From contig DATBHZ010000049.1 of the NCBI GenBank assembly GCA_036557185.1, forward strand, positions 1 to 64,000: 64,000 nt of DNA, read 5' to 3'. How positions within the stretch are numbered: the stretch's first letter is position 1; each line of letters starts with the position of its first letter. This DNA is from DATBHZ01 sp036557185. GTDB lineage: Bacteria > Actinomycetota > Acidimicrobiia > IMCC26256 > JAENVU01. The notes under the pieces were generated by a model. The model ran no database searches and was not told the DNA's origin. It saw only the letters and a list, made by a program, of their open reading frames with translations. Position numbers and translations under genes: made by a program. This document shows positions 36,083-44,480 of the stretch, one piece after another.

Positions 36083-37483
36083 ATGGCGCTTCACAAGACC
36101 GGACCGGTGCCTCCCGCACCCAGGGAGGGCACGACCGCCGACCCCATCTTTGCCCGGGCGGGCGAGCTGAAGGGCGCTCCGCGCCTCTTGTTGCCGAAGG
36201 CAGGGATGCAGCCCGACACCGCGTATCAAGTCGTGCACGACGAGCTCATGCTCGACGGCAACGCCCGGCTCAATCTCGCCACCTTCGTCACGACATGGAT
36301 GGAGCCGCAAGCGCAACAGCTGATGGCAGAGACGTTCGACAAGAACATGATCGACAAGGACGAGTACCCGCGCACGGCGGAGCTCGAGATGCGGTGCGTG
36401 AACATGCTGGCCAATCTCTGGCACGCCCCGCGTGAGGAGGAGGCGACCGGTACCTCGACGACGGGCTCCAGCGAGGCGGCGATGCTCGGCGGGATGGCGC
36501 TCAAGTGGCGGTGGCGCGAGCGCATGCGCAAGCAGGGGAAGCCGTCGGATCGCCCGAACATGGTCATGGGAATCAACGTCCAGGTCTGCTGGGAGAAATT
36601 CTGCCGGTACTGGGACGTTGAGATGCGTCTCGTCCCGATGGAGGGCGACCGGTTCCATCTCGGAGCGGCCGAGGCCGTCGCGCAATGCGACGAGAACACG
36701 ATCGGCGTGATCCCCGTGCTCGGCTCCACGTTCGACGGGAGCTACGAGCCCGTGGCCGAGATCTGTGCCGCGCTCGACAAGCTCGAGCAGGAGCGCGGCA
36801 TCGACGTGCCGGTCCACGTCGACGGAGCATCGGGAGGATTCGTCGCCCCGTTCATCGATCCCGACGTGGAATGGGATTTCCGCCTCCCCAGGGTGCAGTC
36901 CATCAACACGTCGGGTCACAAGTACGGGCTCGTGTACCCCGGCGTCGGCTGGATCGTGTGGCGCAACCCGGACGCGTTGCCGGAGGACCTGGTGTTCCGC
37001 GTCAACTACCTCGGCGGAGAGATGCCGACGTTCGCGCTGAACTTCTCGCGGCCCGGCAACCAGATCGTCGCGCAGTACTACAACTTCATCCGCCTCGGCT
37101 TCGAGGGCTACCGGAGAGTGCAGCAGGCCGCGCGCGACGTCGCGACCTCACTGTCCGCCAAGATCAAGGCGCTCGGGCCGTTCGAGCTGATCACGGACGG
37201 CAGTGAGCTCCCTGTGTTCGCGTTCACGGTCAAACCCGAAGCGAAGTTCACGGCCTTCGACGTGTCGCTCTTCCTTCGAGAGCGTGGGTGGCTCGTTCCG
37301 GCGTACCGCTTCCCCGAGCATCGTGACGACATCGTGGCGCTGCGCGTCGTGGTGAAGAACGGCTTCACGCACGATCTCGCCGATTTCCTCGTGACCGATC
37401 TCAAGGGAGTCGTGGAGTTCCTCGAGAAGCTCGACCACCCGCTTCCCGACGATCCGGGTGCACAAGGAGGGTTCCACCACTGA
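36083..37483 (+). CDS. gad: glutamate decarboxylase
   Basis: 466 residues, the usual length. PLP enzyme turning glutamate into GABA and CO2, consuming a proton. HVDGASGGFVAPF carries the PLP-binding aspartate, and the cofactor lysine is K280 in INTSGHKYGLVYPG. The start of the fold (YQVVHDELMLDGNARLNLATF) is typical of GadA/GadB. ATG 36083 has TAGGAG upstream. Placement behind the MFS and YrhK genes suggests a transport or acid-tolerance unit (inference). Confidence 0.93.
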   Translation: MALHKTGPVPPAPREGTTADPIFARAGELKGAPRLLLPKAGMQPDTAYQVVHDELMLDGNARLNLATFVTTWMEPQAQQLMAETFDKNMIDKDEYPRTAELEMRCVNMLANLWHAPREEEATGTSTTGSSEAAMLGGMALKWRWRERMRKQGKPSDRPNMVMGINVQVCWEKFCRYWDVEMRLVPMEGDRFHLGAAEAVAQCDENTIGVIPVLGSTFDGSYEPVAEICAALDKLEQERGIDVPVHVDGASGGFVAPFIDPDVEWDFRLPRVQSINTSGHKYGLVYPGVGWIVWRNPDALPEDLVFRVNYLGGEMPTFALNFSRPGNQIVAQYYNFIRLGFEGYRRVQQAARDVATSLSAKIKALGPFELITDGSELPVFAFTVKPEAKFTAFDVSLFLRERGWLVPAYRFPEHRDDIVALRVVVKNGFTHDLADFLVTDLKGVVEFLEKLDHPLPDDPGAQGGFHH

Positions 37484-37490
37484 GCGATGC

Positions 37491-38744
37491 TCAGCGATCG
37501 GCAAAGACGAGGATCTGGCCGGTGTAGACGGCGACCCAGACGTCGCCCGTCGTGTTGTCGTACGTGATGCCGATGGGGTGCACCCCGGTCGGGATGGTCT
37601 GCAGGACCGTCAGATCCGACGCCCGCACCTTGCTGATCGTGTCCGACTGGTAGTTGACGACGTAGAGCGAACGACCGTCGGCAGAGATCGCCAACGAGCG
37701 CTCCTCGGATCCCGTGTGCACCGAGCCGGCTTCCCTCCCGGCGAGCAGGTCGTACTTGACGAGCGTCCCCGGCGAGTTGAGCGACACGTAGAGGTAACGC
37801 CCCGTCGGGTCGATGACGACATGGCGCGGGTTCGAACCGATGGTGAACGACCCCACGCGCTGCAGCGTGCGGAGGTCGACCTTCACCAGCTCGTTGCTCC
37901 CCATGATGGCGACGTACGCGGCGGACGAGTCCGGTGTGATGGCGATGCCGCGCGGATCGGGACCCATCGGGAGCCGTGCGATCTCGCGGGCGTGGGCGAC
38001 ATCGATGATGCTCAGGTCGAATGAGCACCAGTTGGTCACCAGCACGTACTTGCCGTCCGGCGTCGTTGCGACGTACTTGGGCACCAGCCCGACTTGGATC
38101 ACCTGGTCGATCGCCATCGACCGGGTGTTCACGCGGTACACGTAGCTGTCGGTATCACCCGCTGACCGCGCCGACTCCGGCGAGCACTCGTCGCTTCCCT
38201 CCGGGCCGTGTCCCGCGCCGTACATCGAGTAGTTCGAGACGTACACGTGCGCTGCATCCGGAGCGAACGCGGCCTCGACGGGCGCGCCTCGGGAGATGCC
38301 CGGATGCCCGGGGATGCCGAACGCGGCGAGATCGACGCTGTCGGGAATGGTCCGGACGAGGTTCCCCGCGCTGTCGTACACCGTCATCGTGTGCGTGTAC
38401 ATCATGTTCTGCGCGAACACGAGACCGGTTCCCGACGCGTCGACGGACTTCGGCGAGATGCGGCCCGTGATCGTGCGAGCGAGGCTCATCCGGCGCTCGT
38501 CGCTCGGGGGACCCGGCGGGACGCGCCTGAGCAGTGGAACCACGGTGGTGGTCGTCGGAGCAGGCTTAGGAGGGCTCGGTGTCGAGCGGGCCGTCTCGGC
38601 CTGCTGCTGGTGAGACGTATGGCCCACCACGTGGAGCGGCCAAACGAACAGCGCGAAAGCGATCACGAGCGCTGCGCATGCGACGGTCCGGAGCAATCGC
38701 ACACGGCGGCGGTGACGTGCCGCCGACCGGCGAGCGCCTTGCAC
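37491..38744 (-). CDS. extracytoplasmic beta-propeller protein (YVTN-like repeats)
   Basis: 417 residues. One N-terminal membrane anchor (about 19-38), a Pro/Thr-rich linker, then seven or so propeller blades. Repeats such as VATTPDGKYVLVTNW, IAITPDSSAAYVAI, VVIDPTGRYLYVSL, LAISADGRSLYVVNY recur about every 42 residues. These proteins act as binding scaffolds or lactonase-like enzymes; nothing here points to a specific ligand. GTG start. It is convergent with glutamate decarboxylase and divergent from the channel gene. Confidence 0.75.
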   Translation of the reverse strand: MQGARRSAARHRRRVRLLRTVACAALVIAFALFVWPLHVVGHTSHQQQAETARSTPSPPKPAPTTTTVVPLLRRVPPGPPSDERRMSLARTITGRISPKSVDASGTGLVFAQNMMYTHTMTVYDSAGNLVRTIPDSVDLAAFGIPGHPGISRGAPVEAAFAPDAAHVYVSNYSMYGAGHGPEGSDECSPESARSAGDTDSYVYRVNTRSMAIDQVIQVGLVPKYVATTPDGKYVLVTNWCSFDLSIIDVAHAREIARLPMGPDPRGIAITPDSSAAYVAIMGSNELVKVDLRTLQRVGSFTIGSNPRHVVIDPTGRYLYVSLNSPGTLVKYDLLAGREAGSVHTGSEERSLAISADGRSLYVVNYQSDTISKVRASDLTVLQTIPTGVHPIGITYDNTTGDVWVAVYTGQILVFADR

Positions 38745-38813
38745 GTGTCCAGTGTGGCACTGCCCGCGCCTTCCGAGGTGGCAACCTGGATTGATGGATC
38801 AGGTGTGCGAGCG

Positions 38814-39524
38814 GTGAAGCTCGGCCGGGCAATCTTGCAGCCGACCGGGGACGAGCCGGGTCCGGTGGGTTCGTACCGGTACGGCCTCGTGCTCCTGCTC
38901 CTCCTCGTCACGTTCGTGTTCCTCGCGGCAGGGCCGACCGGAACTTGGGTGCCGTTCGTGAGCGCGATCCTGCAAGGAGCGACGCTCCTCGTAGCGCTCC
39001 TCGCGTCGAGTGTCGGTAGGCGTCTCTGGCGCTTCGCGGTGGTGCTCGTTGCGATCGCGCTCGTGGCGTCGTTGGCGCTGCTGATCTTCGGGATCGATGC
39101 CAGCGAAGGGGTGACCTCGGGCATCAACGCACTGCTCGTCGGTGTCGCGCCCTTCGTCATCGCGGGGTCTCTCGTTCGAAGACGCCGCATCGACCTTCGC
39201 ACCGTCCTCGGCGTGATGTGCATCTACGTGCTGCTCGGGATGCTCTGCGCGTTCCTGTTCGAGGCGGTCGGTGAGCTGAGCTCCGGCCCGTTCTTCGCGC
39301 AGACGGCAACTGCCAACGTCGCCGACTACCTGTACTTCAGCTTCACCACGCTCACGACGGTGGGCTACGGCGACCTCACGGCGGCGCACGGCCTCGGCCG
39401 GGCGTTCGCGATGCTCGAGGCGCTGACCGGGCAGCTGTACCTGGTCACGGTCGTCGCACTCGTCGTCAGCCAGCTCGGCCGCCGCGGTCGCACGCCCGAC
39501 GAGAGCGCGGTGGATACGCCGTGA
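38814..39524 (+). CDS. potassium-channel-type ion channel
   Basis: 236 residues. Four hydrophobic segments come first. The pore unit follows near the C-terminus, with the selectivity filter TTVGYGD between two segments (FSFTTLTTVGYGDLTAAHG). It lacks an RCK domain, so gating signals are not visible. GTG 38814 is my choice; GTG 38805 in the same frame is possible. Its TGA overlaps the start of the nonapeptide-repeat protein gene (GTGA), and the RDD gene follows in turn. Confidence 0.82.
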   Translation: MKLGRAILQPTGDEPGPVGSYRYGLVLLLLLVTFVFLAAGPTGTWVPFVSAILQGATLLVALLASSVGRRLWRFAVVLVAIALVASLALLIFGIDASEGVTSGINALLVGVAPFVIAGSLVRRRRIDLRTVLGVMCIYVLLGMLCAFLFEAVGELSSGPFFAQTATANVADYLYFSFTTLTTVGYGDLTAAHGLGRAFAMLEALTGQLYLVTVVALVVSQLGRRGRTPDESAVDTP

Positions 39525-40555
39525 CCGCCTCGGAGCCCGCGCCGCCGCCACGTCTCGGCTTCACGGAGCTCGTGCGGCGCTGTACGGAGCTCGCGCTGGG
39601 CGGGCTCGGTCTTCTCACCGCCGCCTCGGTCGGAGCCGTGCAGCGCTTCGCGCCGCCGGCACCCGGACAGCGAGAGGTCGCGGTGACCGGTCCGATGGCC
39701 GAGGTCGTCGAGACGCTGCCCGGCGCGCTGCTCGGGCTCGGGTACGCGGCCCAACGCACGCTCCTCGGCGTGGTCGGCGGTGTCGAGATCACGACCGTCC
39801 GCGTCGCGAGCGTGTTCGGCCGCATCTCCGTCGTCCGCATGGCGCTCACCGATGCGGAGCAGGTGCTGCGTCGATTGCAGGAGCAGGGCCATGAGGCGCA
39901 GGCCCGGAACGAGGCGATCGCAGCGGGCTTCGCGCGCGGTCTCACCCCTGTCGCGACGGAGCGGGTCATCTCCGAGCTGGACGTTGCTCAGATCGTGCGC
40001 GCGTTGCCGCTCGACGACATCATCGCCGAGATCGATCTGGATGCCGTCATCGCACACCTCGACCTCGACGCGATGCTCGAGCGCCTCGACTTGGACGCAG
40101 TGCTCGAACGCGTCGACGCCAACAAGCTTCTCGAGAAGATCGACCTCGACGATCTCATGCAGCGGATCGACCTCGAGCGACTCATGGCGCGCATCGACGT
40201 GAACACCATCGTGCAGCGCGTCGACCTCGACGCGGTGATGGAGAAGATCGATCTGAACGCGCTCATGGACGAAGTCGACATCGGCAAGCTCGTCGATCGG
40301 GTGGACGTGAACGTCGTGGTGCAGCGCGTCGATCTCGCGCCGATTGCGCAAGAGGTGCTCGAGGTGGTCGACATCGGCGGGATCATTCGTGAGTCGACCG
40401 GATCTGTCACGAACGACCTCGTCGACGGTGCTCGTGTGAGCGCGATGCGGGTCGACGGCTTCGTCGCGCGTCTCGCCGATCGCCTGATCCTGCGCCGGAA
40501 GGAGCGGGTCCTCGAGCTCCCCGACGCCCCTGCTGAGGAGAACCGGGCCGGATGA
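39521..40555 (+). CDS. nonapeptide-repeat protein in channel/RDD operon
   Basis: 344 residues. Residues 153-278 consist of 14 contiguous nine-residue units of the form [ILV]-D-[LV]-x-x-[LIV]-[LMV]-x-[RKE], for example LDLDAVLER, VDANKLLEK and IDVNTIVQR. One more degenerate copy (VDIGGIIRE) follows. The N-terminal part has two weakly hydrophobic segments (about 24-40 and 66-88). A nine-residue period fits neither coiled coil nor TPR; the fold is unclear. Start GTG overlaps the channel stop, and the end overlaps the RDD gene (ATGA). Confidence 0.8.
   Translation: MTASEPAPPPRLGFTELVRRCTELALGGLGLLTAASVGAVQRFAPPAPGQREVAVTGPMAEVVETLPGALLGLGYAAQRTLLGVVGGVEITTVRVASVFGRISVVRMALTDAEQVLRRLQEQGHEAQARNEAIAAGFARGLTPVATERVISELDVAQIVRALPLDDIIAEIDLDAVIAHLDLDAMLERLDLDAVLERVDANKLLEKIDLDDLMQRIDLERLMARIDVNTIVQRVDLDAVMEKIDLNALMDEVDIGKLVDRVDVNVVVQRVDLAPIAQEVLEVVDIGGIIRESTGSVTNDLVDGARVSAMRVDGFVARLADRLILRRKERVLELPDAPAEENRAG
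39977..40354 (+). repeat. 14 x 27-bp degenerate coding repeat
   Basis: The DNA encoding the nonapeptide array. Units have diverged at the DNA level while keeping the residue pattern, so the array is old and under selection at protein level rather than a recent slippage product. Confidence 0.85.
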
Positions 40556-41028
40556 TCGCTCCCGGGCGTGACATCCGGAGCCCGCTCGCCCAGCGCTTGC
40601 AGGGAACCCGCGCGGGCATCGTCTCGCGCCTTGCGGCCTGCGCCATCGACGCGGGCATCGTCCTGCTGCTCTTCGTTTCGGTGCTGTTCGCGATCGGCGT
40701 GGTGCGCTTCTTGCTCACGAGCCATTCCCTCCAGCTCGCGGACCCCGGCGCAGTCGGGAGCAGCGCGATCCAGCTCGCCGTCGCGGTGGCGTACCTCTTC
40801 TCGGCATGGGCGGGCACCGGCCGCACCGTGGGCGCGCAGGTCCTCGGCCTGCGCGTCGTGACCGATCGCGGCGCGAGGATCCCGTCTCCGCGCGCGTTCG
40901 TGCGTTCGGTGGTCTGCGTCGTGATCGGGGGTCCGCTGCTGTTGTGGGCAGTGGTCAGCAAGCGGAACGCAGCGGTTTACGACAACTTCCTGCGCACGGC
41001 CGTGATCTACGACTGGACGCACGAATAG
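40552..41028 (+). CDS. RDD-family membrane protein
   Basis: 158 residues with three or four membrane segments. The RDD signature is present in modified form: RLAACAIDAGIVLLLF in the first segment and GRTVGAQVLGLRVVTDRGARIPSPRAFVRS in the conserved loop. Some RDD proteins act in Na+/H+ exchange or as membrane-associated helpers; the role here is unknown. ATG 40552 overlaps the stop of the nonapeptide-repeat gene. Confidence 0.82.
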   Translation: MIAPGRDIRSPLAQRLQGTRAGIVSRLAACAIDAGIVLLLFVSVLFAIGVVRFLLTSHSLQLADPGAVGSSAIQLAVAVAYLFSAWAGTGRTVGAQVLGLRVVTDRGARIPSPRAFVRSVVCVVIGGPLLLWAVVSKRNAAVYDNFLRTAVIYDWTHE

Positions 41029-41322
41029 CGAAATCTCACCGTCGAGCGCGTTGCGAGGCACGTGCTCCGGTTCCACCCGATTGTCCGATCTGTATCCCCG
41101 TGCCTTGATGCGGTGACCGATGCACGGGACGGTGGTGACTCGTCATTGCGGGGGCCTGGGCTGGGCGGGTGACGAGTGTCACGGGTGATACGCGAACTCT
41201 GACACTCCACGGATCGTTCCTGTGGCGACCCCGGTGATCAGCAGGCGTGGCGACGCGCGCTCCTGATCGCCCGGCACGGCCCAATCCCCGTGCGGCCATT
41301 GCAAGCGATCTGCGGAGTGATC

Positions 41323-42357
41323 ATGAGGTACCGCCGTTTCCGTCGTCTCGCGTCGGGAGCTGTGTTCGTCGGTTTGGGTGTTGTCGGTACGCCGCTCGCG
41401 GCGCACGCAGCCTCGCCCGGCACGCCCCCGGCACACGGCCCAGTCAGGGGCAGGGCAGTGGGAGCCGGGAAGAGCAAAGGTGTGGCGCATGGATGGAAGG
41501 ACCGCCGGAGCCACGGGCCGGTGGGCGTCGCGCGGTCGGGCACGGGCACTGCCCACGCCGCGCCTCGGCGGCCGATCCAAGCGGCAAAGCCGCACGCGCA
41601 CCCGAAGGCGCCCAAGCTGAGCGCGAAGCAGCGGCGCGCGATCGCGCTGGCCTGGAGTGCCGTGAAAGCCTTCCAGGGCACGGTCACCATCCACAACCGG
41701 CAGGTCCACAGGATCCAGGTCGCGCTCGAGCGTGCACAGCTTGCCGCCGGCCCACCGCCGGGCGGCTTCGTCATCGACTACGCGTGGACACGGCCGAACG
41801 CTGCTGCGATTCGAGCAGCCGGGTACCAGGGCGTGATGCGGTACCTCTCGGACACGCCGTCGAAGGACATCGATCGCGGGGAGCGTGCCGCGCTGCAAAC
41901 GCAGCACCTGGAGATCGGGCTCAACTGGGAGACCACCGAGACGCGCGCGCTGCAAGGTGCGGGCGCAGGAGCCCAGGACGCCGCCGCTGCGAACGCCCGC
42001 GCCGATCAGCTGGGTGCGCCCACGAACGCAGCCATCTACTTCTCGTGCGACACCGATGTCCCGAATCCTGCCGCGGTTCGTCCGTACTACCAAGCGGCGC
42101 ACGCGGCTTCCAAGCGTCCGGTGGGCGTGTACGCCGAGCGCGCGATCGTCGCGGACGAGATGAACCTCGGCAACGCGAAGTACGGCTGGGTCACCAACTC
42201 GAGCTCGTGGGGCCCGCAGGGCGTCGCTGCGCCGCGCGCCGCGCTCCAGCAGTTCTACGGCACGCAACACCTCCCGACGATCGCCGGAAGCGTCCCGACG
42301 CGCGATTACGACGAGAACCTGGTGATGCACCGCGATTGGGGCCAGTGGGCTCCCTAG
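41323..42357 (+). CDS. secreted DUF1906 (glycoside-hydrolase-like) protein
   Basis: 344 residues. Signal peptide ends near AHAAS (about residue 32), then a low-complexity Gly/Ala/His/Pro region to about 130. The DUF1906 domain (FVIDYAWTRPNAAAIRAAGYQGVMRYLSD ... is its opening at about 150-178) continues with IYFSCDTDV and GVYAERAIV, a TIM-barrel related to GH25 and to Rv2525c. Possible peptidoglycan-related hydrolase. ATG 41323 has GGAG upstream. It ends 3 bases inside the convergent methyltransferase gene. Confidence 0.78.
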   Translation: MRYRRFRRLASGAVFVGLGVVGTPLAAHAASPGTPPAHGPVRGRAVGAGKSKGVAHGWKDRRSHGPVGVARSGTGTAHAAPRRPIQAAKPHAHPKAPKLSAKQRRAIALAWSAVKAFQGTVTIHNRQVHRIQVALERAQLAAGPPPGGFVIDYAWTRPNAAAIRAAGYQGVMRYLSDTPSKDIDRGERAALQTQHLEIGLNWETTETRALQGAGAGAQDAAAANARADQLGAPTNAAIYFSCDTDVPNPAAVRPYYQAAHAASKRPVGVYAERAIVADEMNLGNAKYGWVTNSSSWGPQGVAAPRAALQQFYGTQHLPTIAGSVPTRDYDENLVMHRDWGQWAP

Positions 42358-43097
42358 GCCGGCGGCCTGCGCGCCACGACGAAGATCCAACCGCTCGGCG
42401 GTGGGCTCGCGGATGCGAGTGACTCGACTCGAGCTTCGAACCCGGTGGCGCGCAAGCGGCTGAGCACGTCTTCGGGTGTGTACAGCTGCAAGACGTGGTG
42501 CTCGTCGGTCCGGCGGTAGTTGCCGTCGGGGCCTGCGGTGAAGATCACGATCTGCCGTTCGAGCCTCAGGTCGTCGGTGCTCTCGACGGCGTGCATGTGC
42601 AGGGCCCAGCCTGGGTGGTCGTGGAAGCGCTCGAGCGTGGTTGCGCCACCAAGGCGTCCGGGTGTTGCGATGTCGAGCACGAAGGCGCCGCCGGGCACGA
42701 GTGCGTCGAACGCGCGCTTGCCGATCGCGTCGAGCGCATCGCTGCCCGCTCTCTGATCGGTCGCATAGTTCAGGACCTCGCCGATCGCGGCGATCCCGAC
42801 GGCCTGGGGGATCGCGTAGTCGTAGATCGACCCGACCTCCAGCCGCGCGCTCGGGACCCTCGCGCGCGCCAAGTCGATCATCGCGGGTGACAGATCGACG
42901 CCTGCGACGTCGTAGCCCTCGGCAGCCATCGCTTCGGCGAGGATCCCCGACCCACAGCCCAGGTCTACGACGGTGCCGGCGCGGAGGCCGGCGTCGTGCA
43001 ACAGCGCCGTGAGCCTCTCGGCAGCACGCGCTGCGAGGTCGCCGAACGCGGCGTCGTGGATGGCGGCCTGGTCCGCCCCGTAGAAGCTGCCGCTCAC
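42354..43097 (-). CDS. class I SAM-dependent methyltransferase
   Basis: 247 residues with the SAM-binding motif VVDLGCGSGILAEAMA and following acidic loop (VAGVDLSPAMIDLARAR). The substrate is unknown. The GTG start at 43097 overlaps the TGA of the upstream SurE-like gene (GTGA), so the pair is translationally coupled. Confidence 0.85.
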   Translation of the reverse strand: MSGSFYGADQAAIHDAAFGDLAARAAERLTALLHDAGLRAGTVVDLGCGSGILAEAMAAEGYDVAGVDLSPAMIDLARARVPSARLEVGSIYDYAIPQAVGIAAIGEVLNYATDQRAGSDALDAIGKRAFDALVPGGAFVLDIATPGRLGGATTLERFHDHPGWALHMHAVESTDDLRLERQIVIFTAGPDGNYRRTDEHHVLQLYTPEDVLSRLRATGFEARVESLASASPPPSGWIFVVARRPPA

Positions 43098-43936
43098 GCG
43101 GCAGCAGGGAACGTGGTGGGCGACGTCACCGCGGTACCCGAAGGATCCAGCTCGGTCACCGTCGCGAAGCCGTTGTTGAACGCCTCGATGTCGTCTGCGA
43201 ACGTCGTTGCTGTCGAGGTGCAGTCCGCGGCCTTGATCGAGTTGGCCCCGGACGTCGACAGCGGCACGGACTTGACGCCCCGGACAGCTCCGGTCTGGCA
43301 CGTCGGGACGTTGAGATTCACGACGTCGGCCCTCGCCTTGTGGGCGAGCAGCGCGGCGCGGTGCGCTGTGATCCAGTCGATCACGAAGCGCGCGCCGGAG
43401 GGGTAGTCGAGCGGATTGCCGACACCCTGGCTGACCGCGATCGCCGGGACACCGCGCGCGGCCGCCGCCTTCGCGGCCCCGACCGTCCCCGATATCGCGA
43501 CGTTGGGCCCGAGGTTCTGGCCGAGGTTGATGCCCGAGACCACGAGATCGGGCTTGGCGCCGGGGAACAGGTGCGTCAGCGCGTAGTCCACGGCGTCGAC
43601 CGGATACCCGTGGACCGCGGTGGCCGGGTAGCCGCTCAGGGTCGTGCTCTGGGTCACCTGGAGCGCACCGGGGGTGGACTTGCTGCCGGTGGCGCTCTGG
43701 TTCGTGGCCGGTGCGCTCACCGTCACCTTGGTGTCGGGAAGCTTGCGCAAGGCCTCGACGACGGTGTTGATACCTGGCGCGTTGTAGCCGTCGTCGTTGC
43801 TCACCACGATCGTGAGCTGCTCGTTGGCGGGCTTCGCCGTCACCGAGGTGCTCGACGTCTTCGACGACGAGCCGCTGCTGCACGCCACGAGCAGTACGCC
43901 TCCCGCGGCGAGCATCACGAGCATCGAGCGCTTCAT
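43094..43936 (-). CDS. SurE-like phosphatase/nucleotidase, lipoprotein
   Basis: 280 residues. Signal sequence with lipobox LLVAC (C19), a Ser/Thr linker, then a SurE domain: VVSNDDGYNAPGI with the metal aspartates, VSAPATNQSATGS, and SGINLGQNLGPNVAISGTVGAAKAA. SurE enzymes are survival-related 5'/3'-nucleotidases that normally work in the cytoplasm; here export to the membrane surface is predicted. ATG 43936 has GGGAGG upstream. It is coupled to the methyltransferase gene. Confidence 0.82.
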   Translation of the reverse strand: MKRSMLVMLAAGGVLLVACSSGSSSKTSSTSVTAKPANEQLTIVVSNDDGYNAPGINTVVEALRKLPDTKVTVSAPATNQSATGSKSTPGALQVTQSTTLSGYPATAVHGYPVDAVDYALTHLFPGAKPDLVVSGINLGQNLGPNVAISGTVGAAKAAAARGVPAIAVSQGVGNPLDYPSGARFVIDWITAHRAALLAHKARADVVNLNVPTCQTGAVRGVKSVPLSTSGANSIKAADCTSTATTFADDIEAFNNGFATVTELDPSGTAVTSPTTFPAAA

Positions 43937-44017
43937 GGAATGCCTCCCTGTAATCGCGCTCGACGGTAGCCCGACCTCGCGAAGCGGGCTCGGATGCGGC
44001 CTGCTAGAACACCGGCG

Positions 44018-44473
44018 ATGGCAACCGTGTTCTCCTCGCCCGAAGAGCTGCTCGGTGCCGCCGGCCGCGATCTCGGAACCACCGACTGGCAGACGATCAC
44101 GCAGGAGCAGATCGACCAGTTCGCCGACGCCACCGGTGACCACCAGTGGATTCACGTCGACGTCGAGCGCGCCAAGGCCGGTCCGTTCGGTTCGACGATC
44201 GCACACGGGTACCTGACGATGTCGCTCTGCGCACCGTTCCTCGGTGAGCTCATCACCGTGCGCGGGATCTCGATGGGCGTCAACTACGGCGTCGACAAGG
44301 CTCGCTTCATCACGCCCGTACCTGCCGGCGGTCGTGTGCGAGCGCGCGGCGAGGTCGTGGGCGCGTCGGAGGTTCCCGGGGGAGTGCAGGCGGTGATCCG
44401 CGTGACCGTGCAGCTCGACGGCGCCGCGAAGCCGGCGGCCGTCGTCGACACCGTGTCTCGCTTTCTCGCCTAG
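44018..44473 (+). CDS. MaoC-family dehydratase
   Basis: 151 residues, hotdog fold. The hydratase motif is seen as ADATGDHQWIHVD (catalytic Asp and His) with GSTIAHGYLTMSL after it. It resembles (R)-specific enoyl-CoA hydratases and mycobacterial HtdX/NodN-like proteins. ATG 44018 is preferred to 43994, which would add eight unrelated residues. The next gene starts 7 bases after it. Confidence 0.85.
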   Translation: MATVFSSPEELLGAAGRDLGTTDWQTITQEQIDQFADATGDHQWIHVDVERAKAGPFGSTIAHGYLTMSLCAPFLGELITVRGISMGVNYGVDKARFITPVPAGGRVRARGEVVGASEVPGGVQAVIRVTVQLDGAAKPAAVVDTVSRFLA

Positions 44474-44480
44474 GGCTCGC

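Noticed and set aside
39977..40354. CRISPR array or minisatellite
   Set aside because: The 27-bp units are diverged, have no spacers and are an open frame with conserved residue pattern.
41029..41322. tRNA or c-di-AMP riboswitch ahead of the secreted DUF1906 gene
   Set aside because: Only an imperfect hairpin is seen; no cloverleaf and no ydaO-type conserved blocks.
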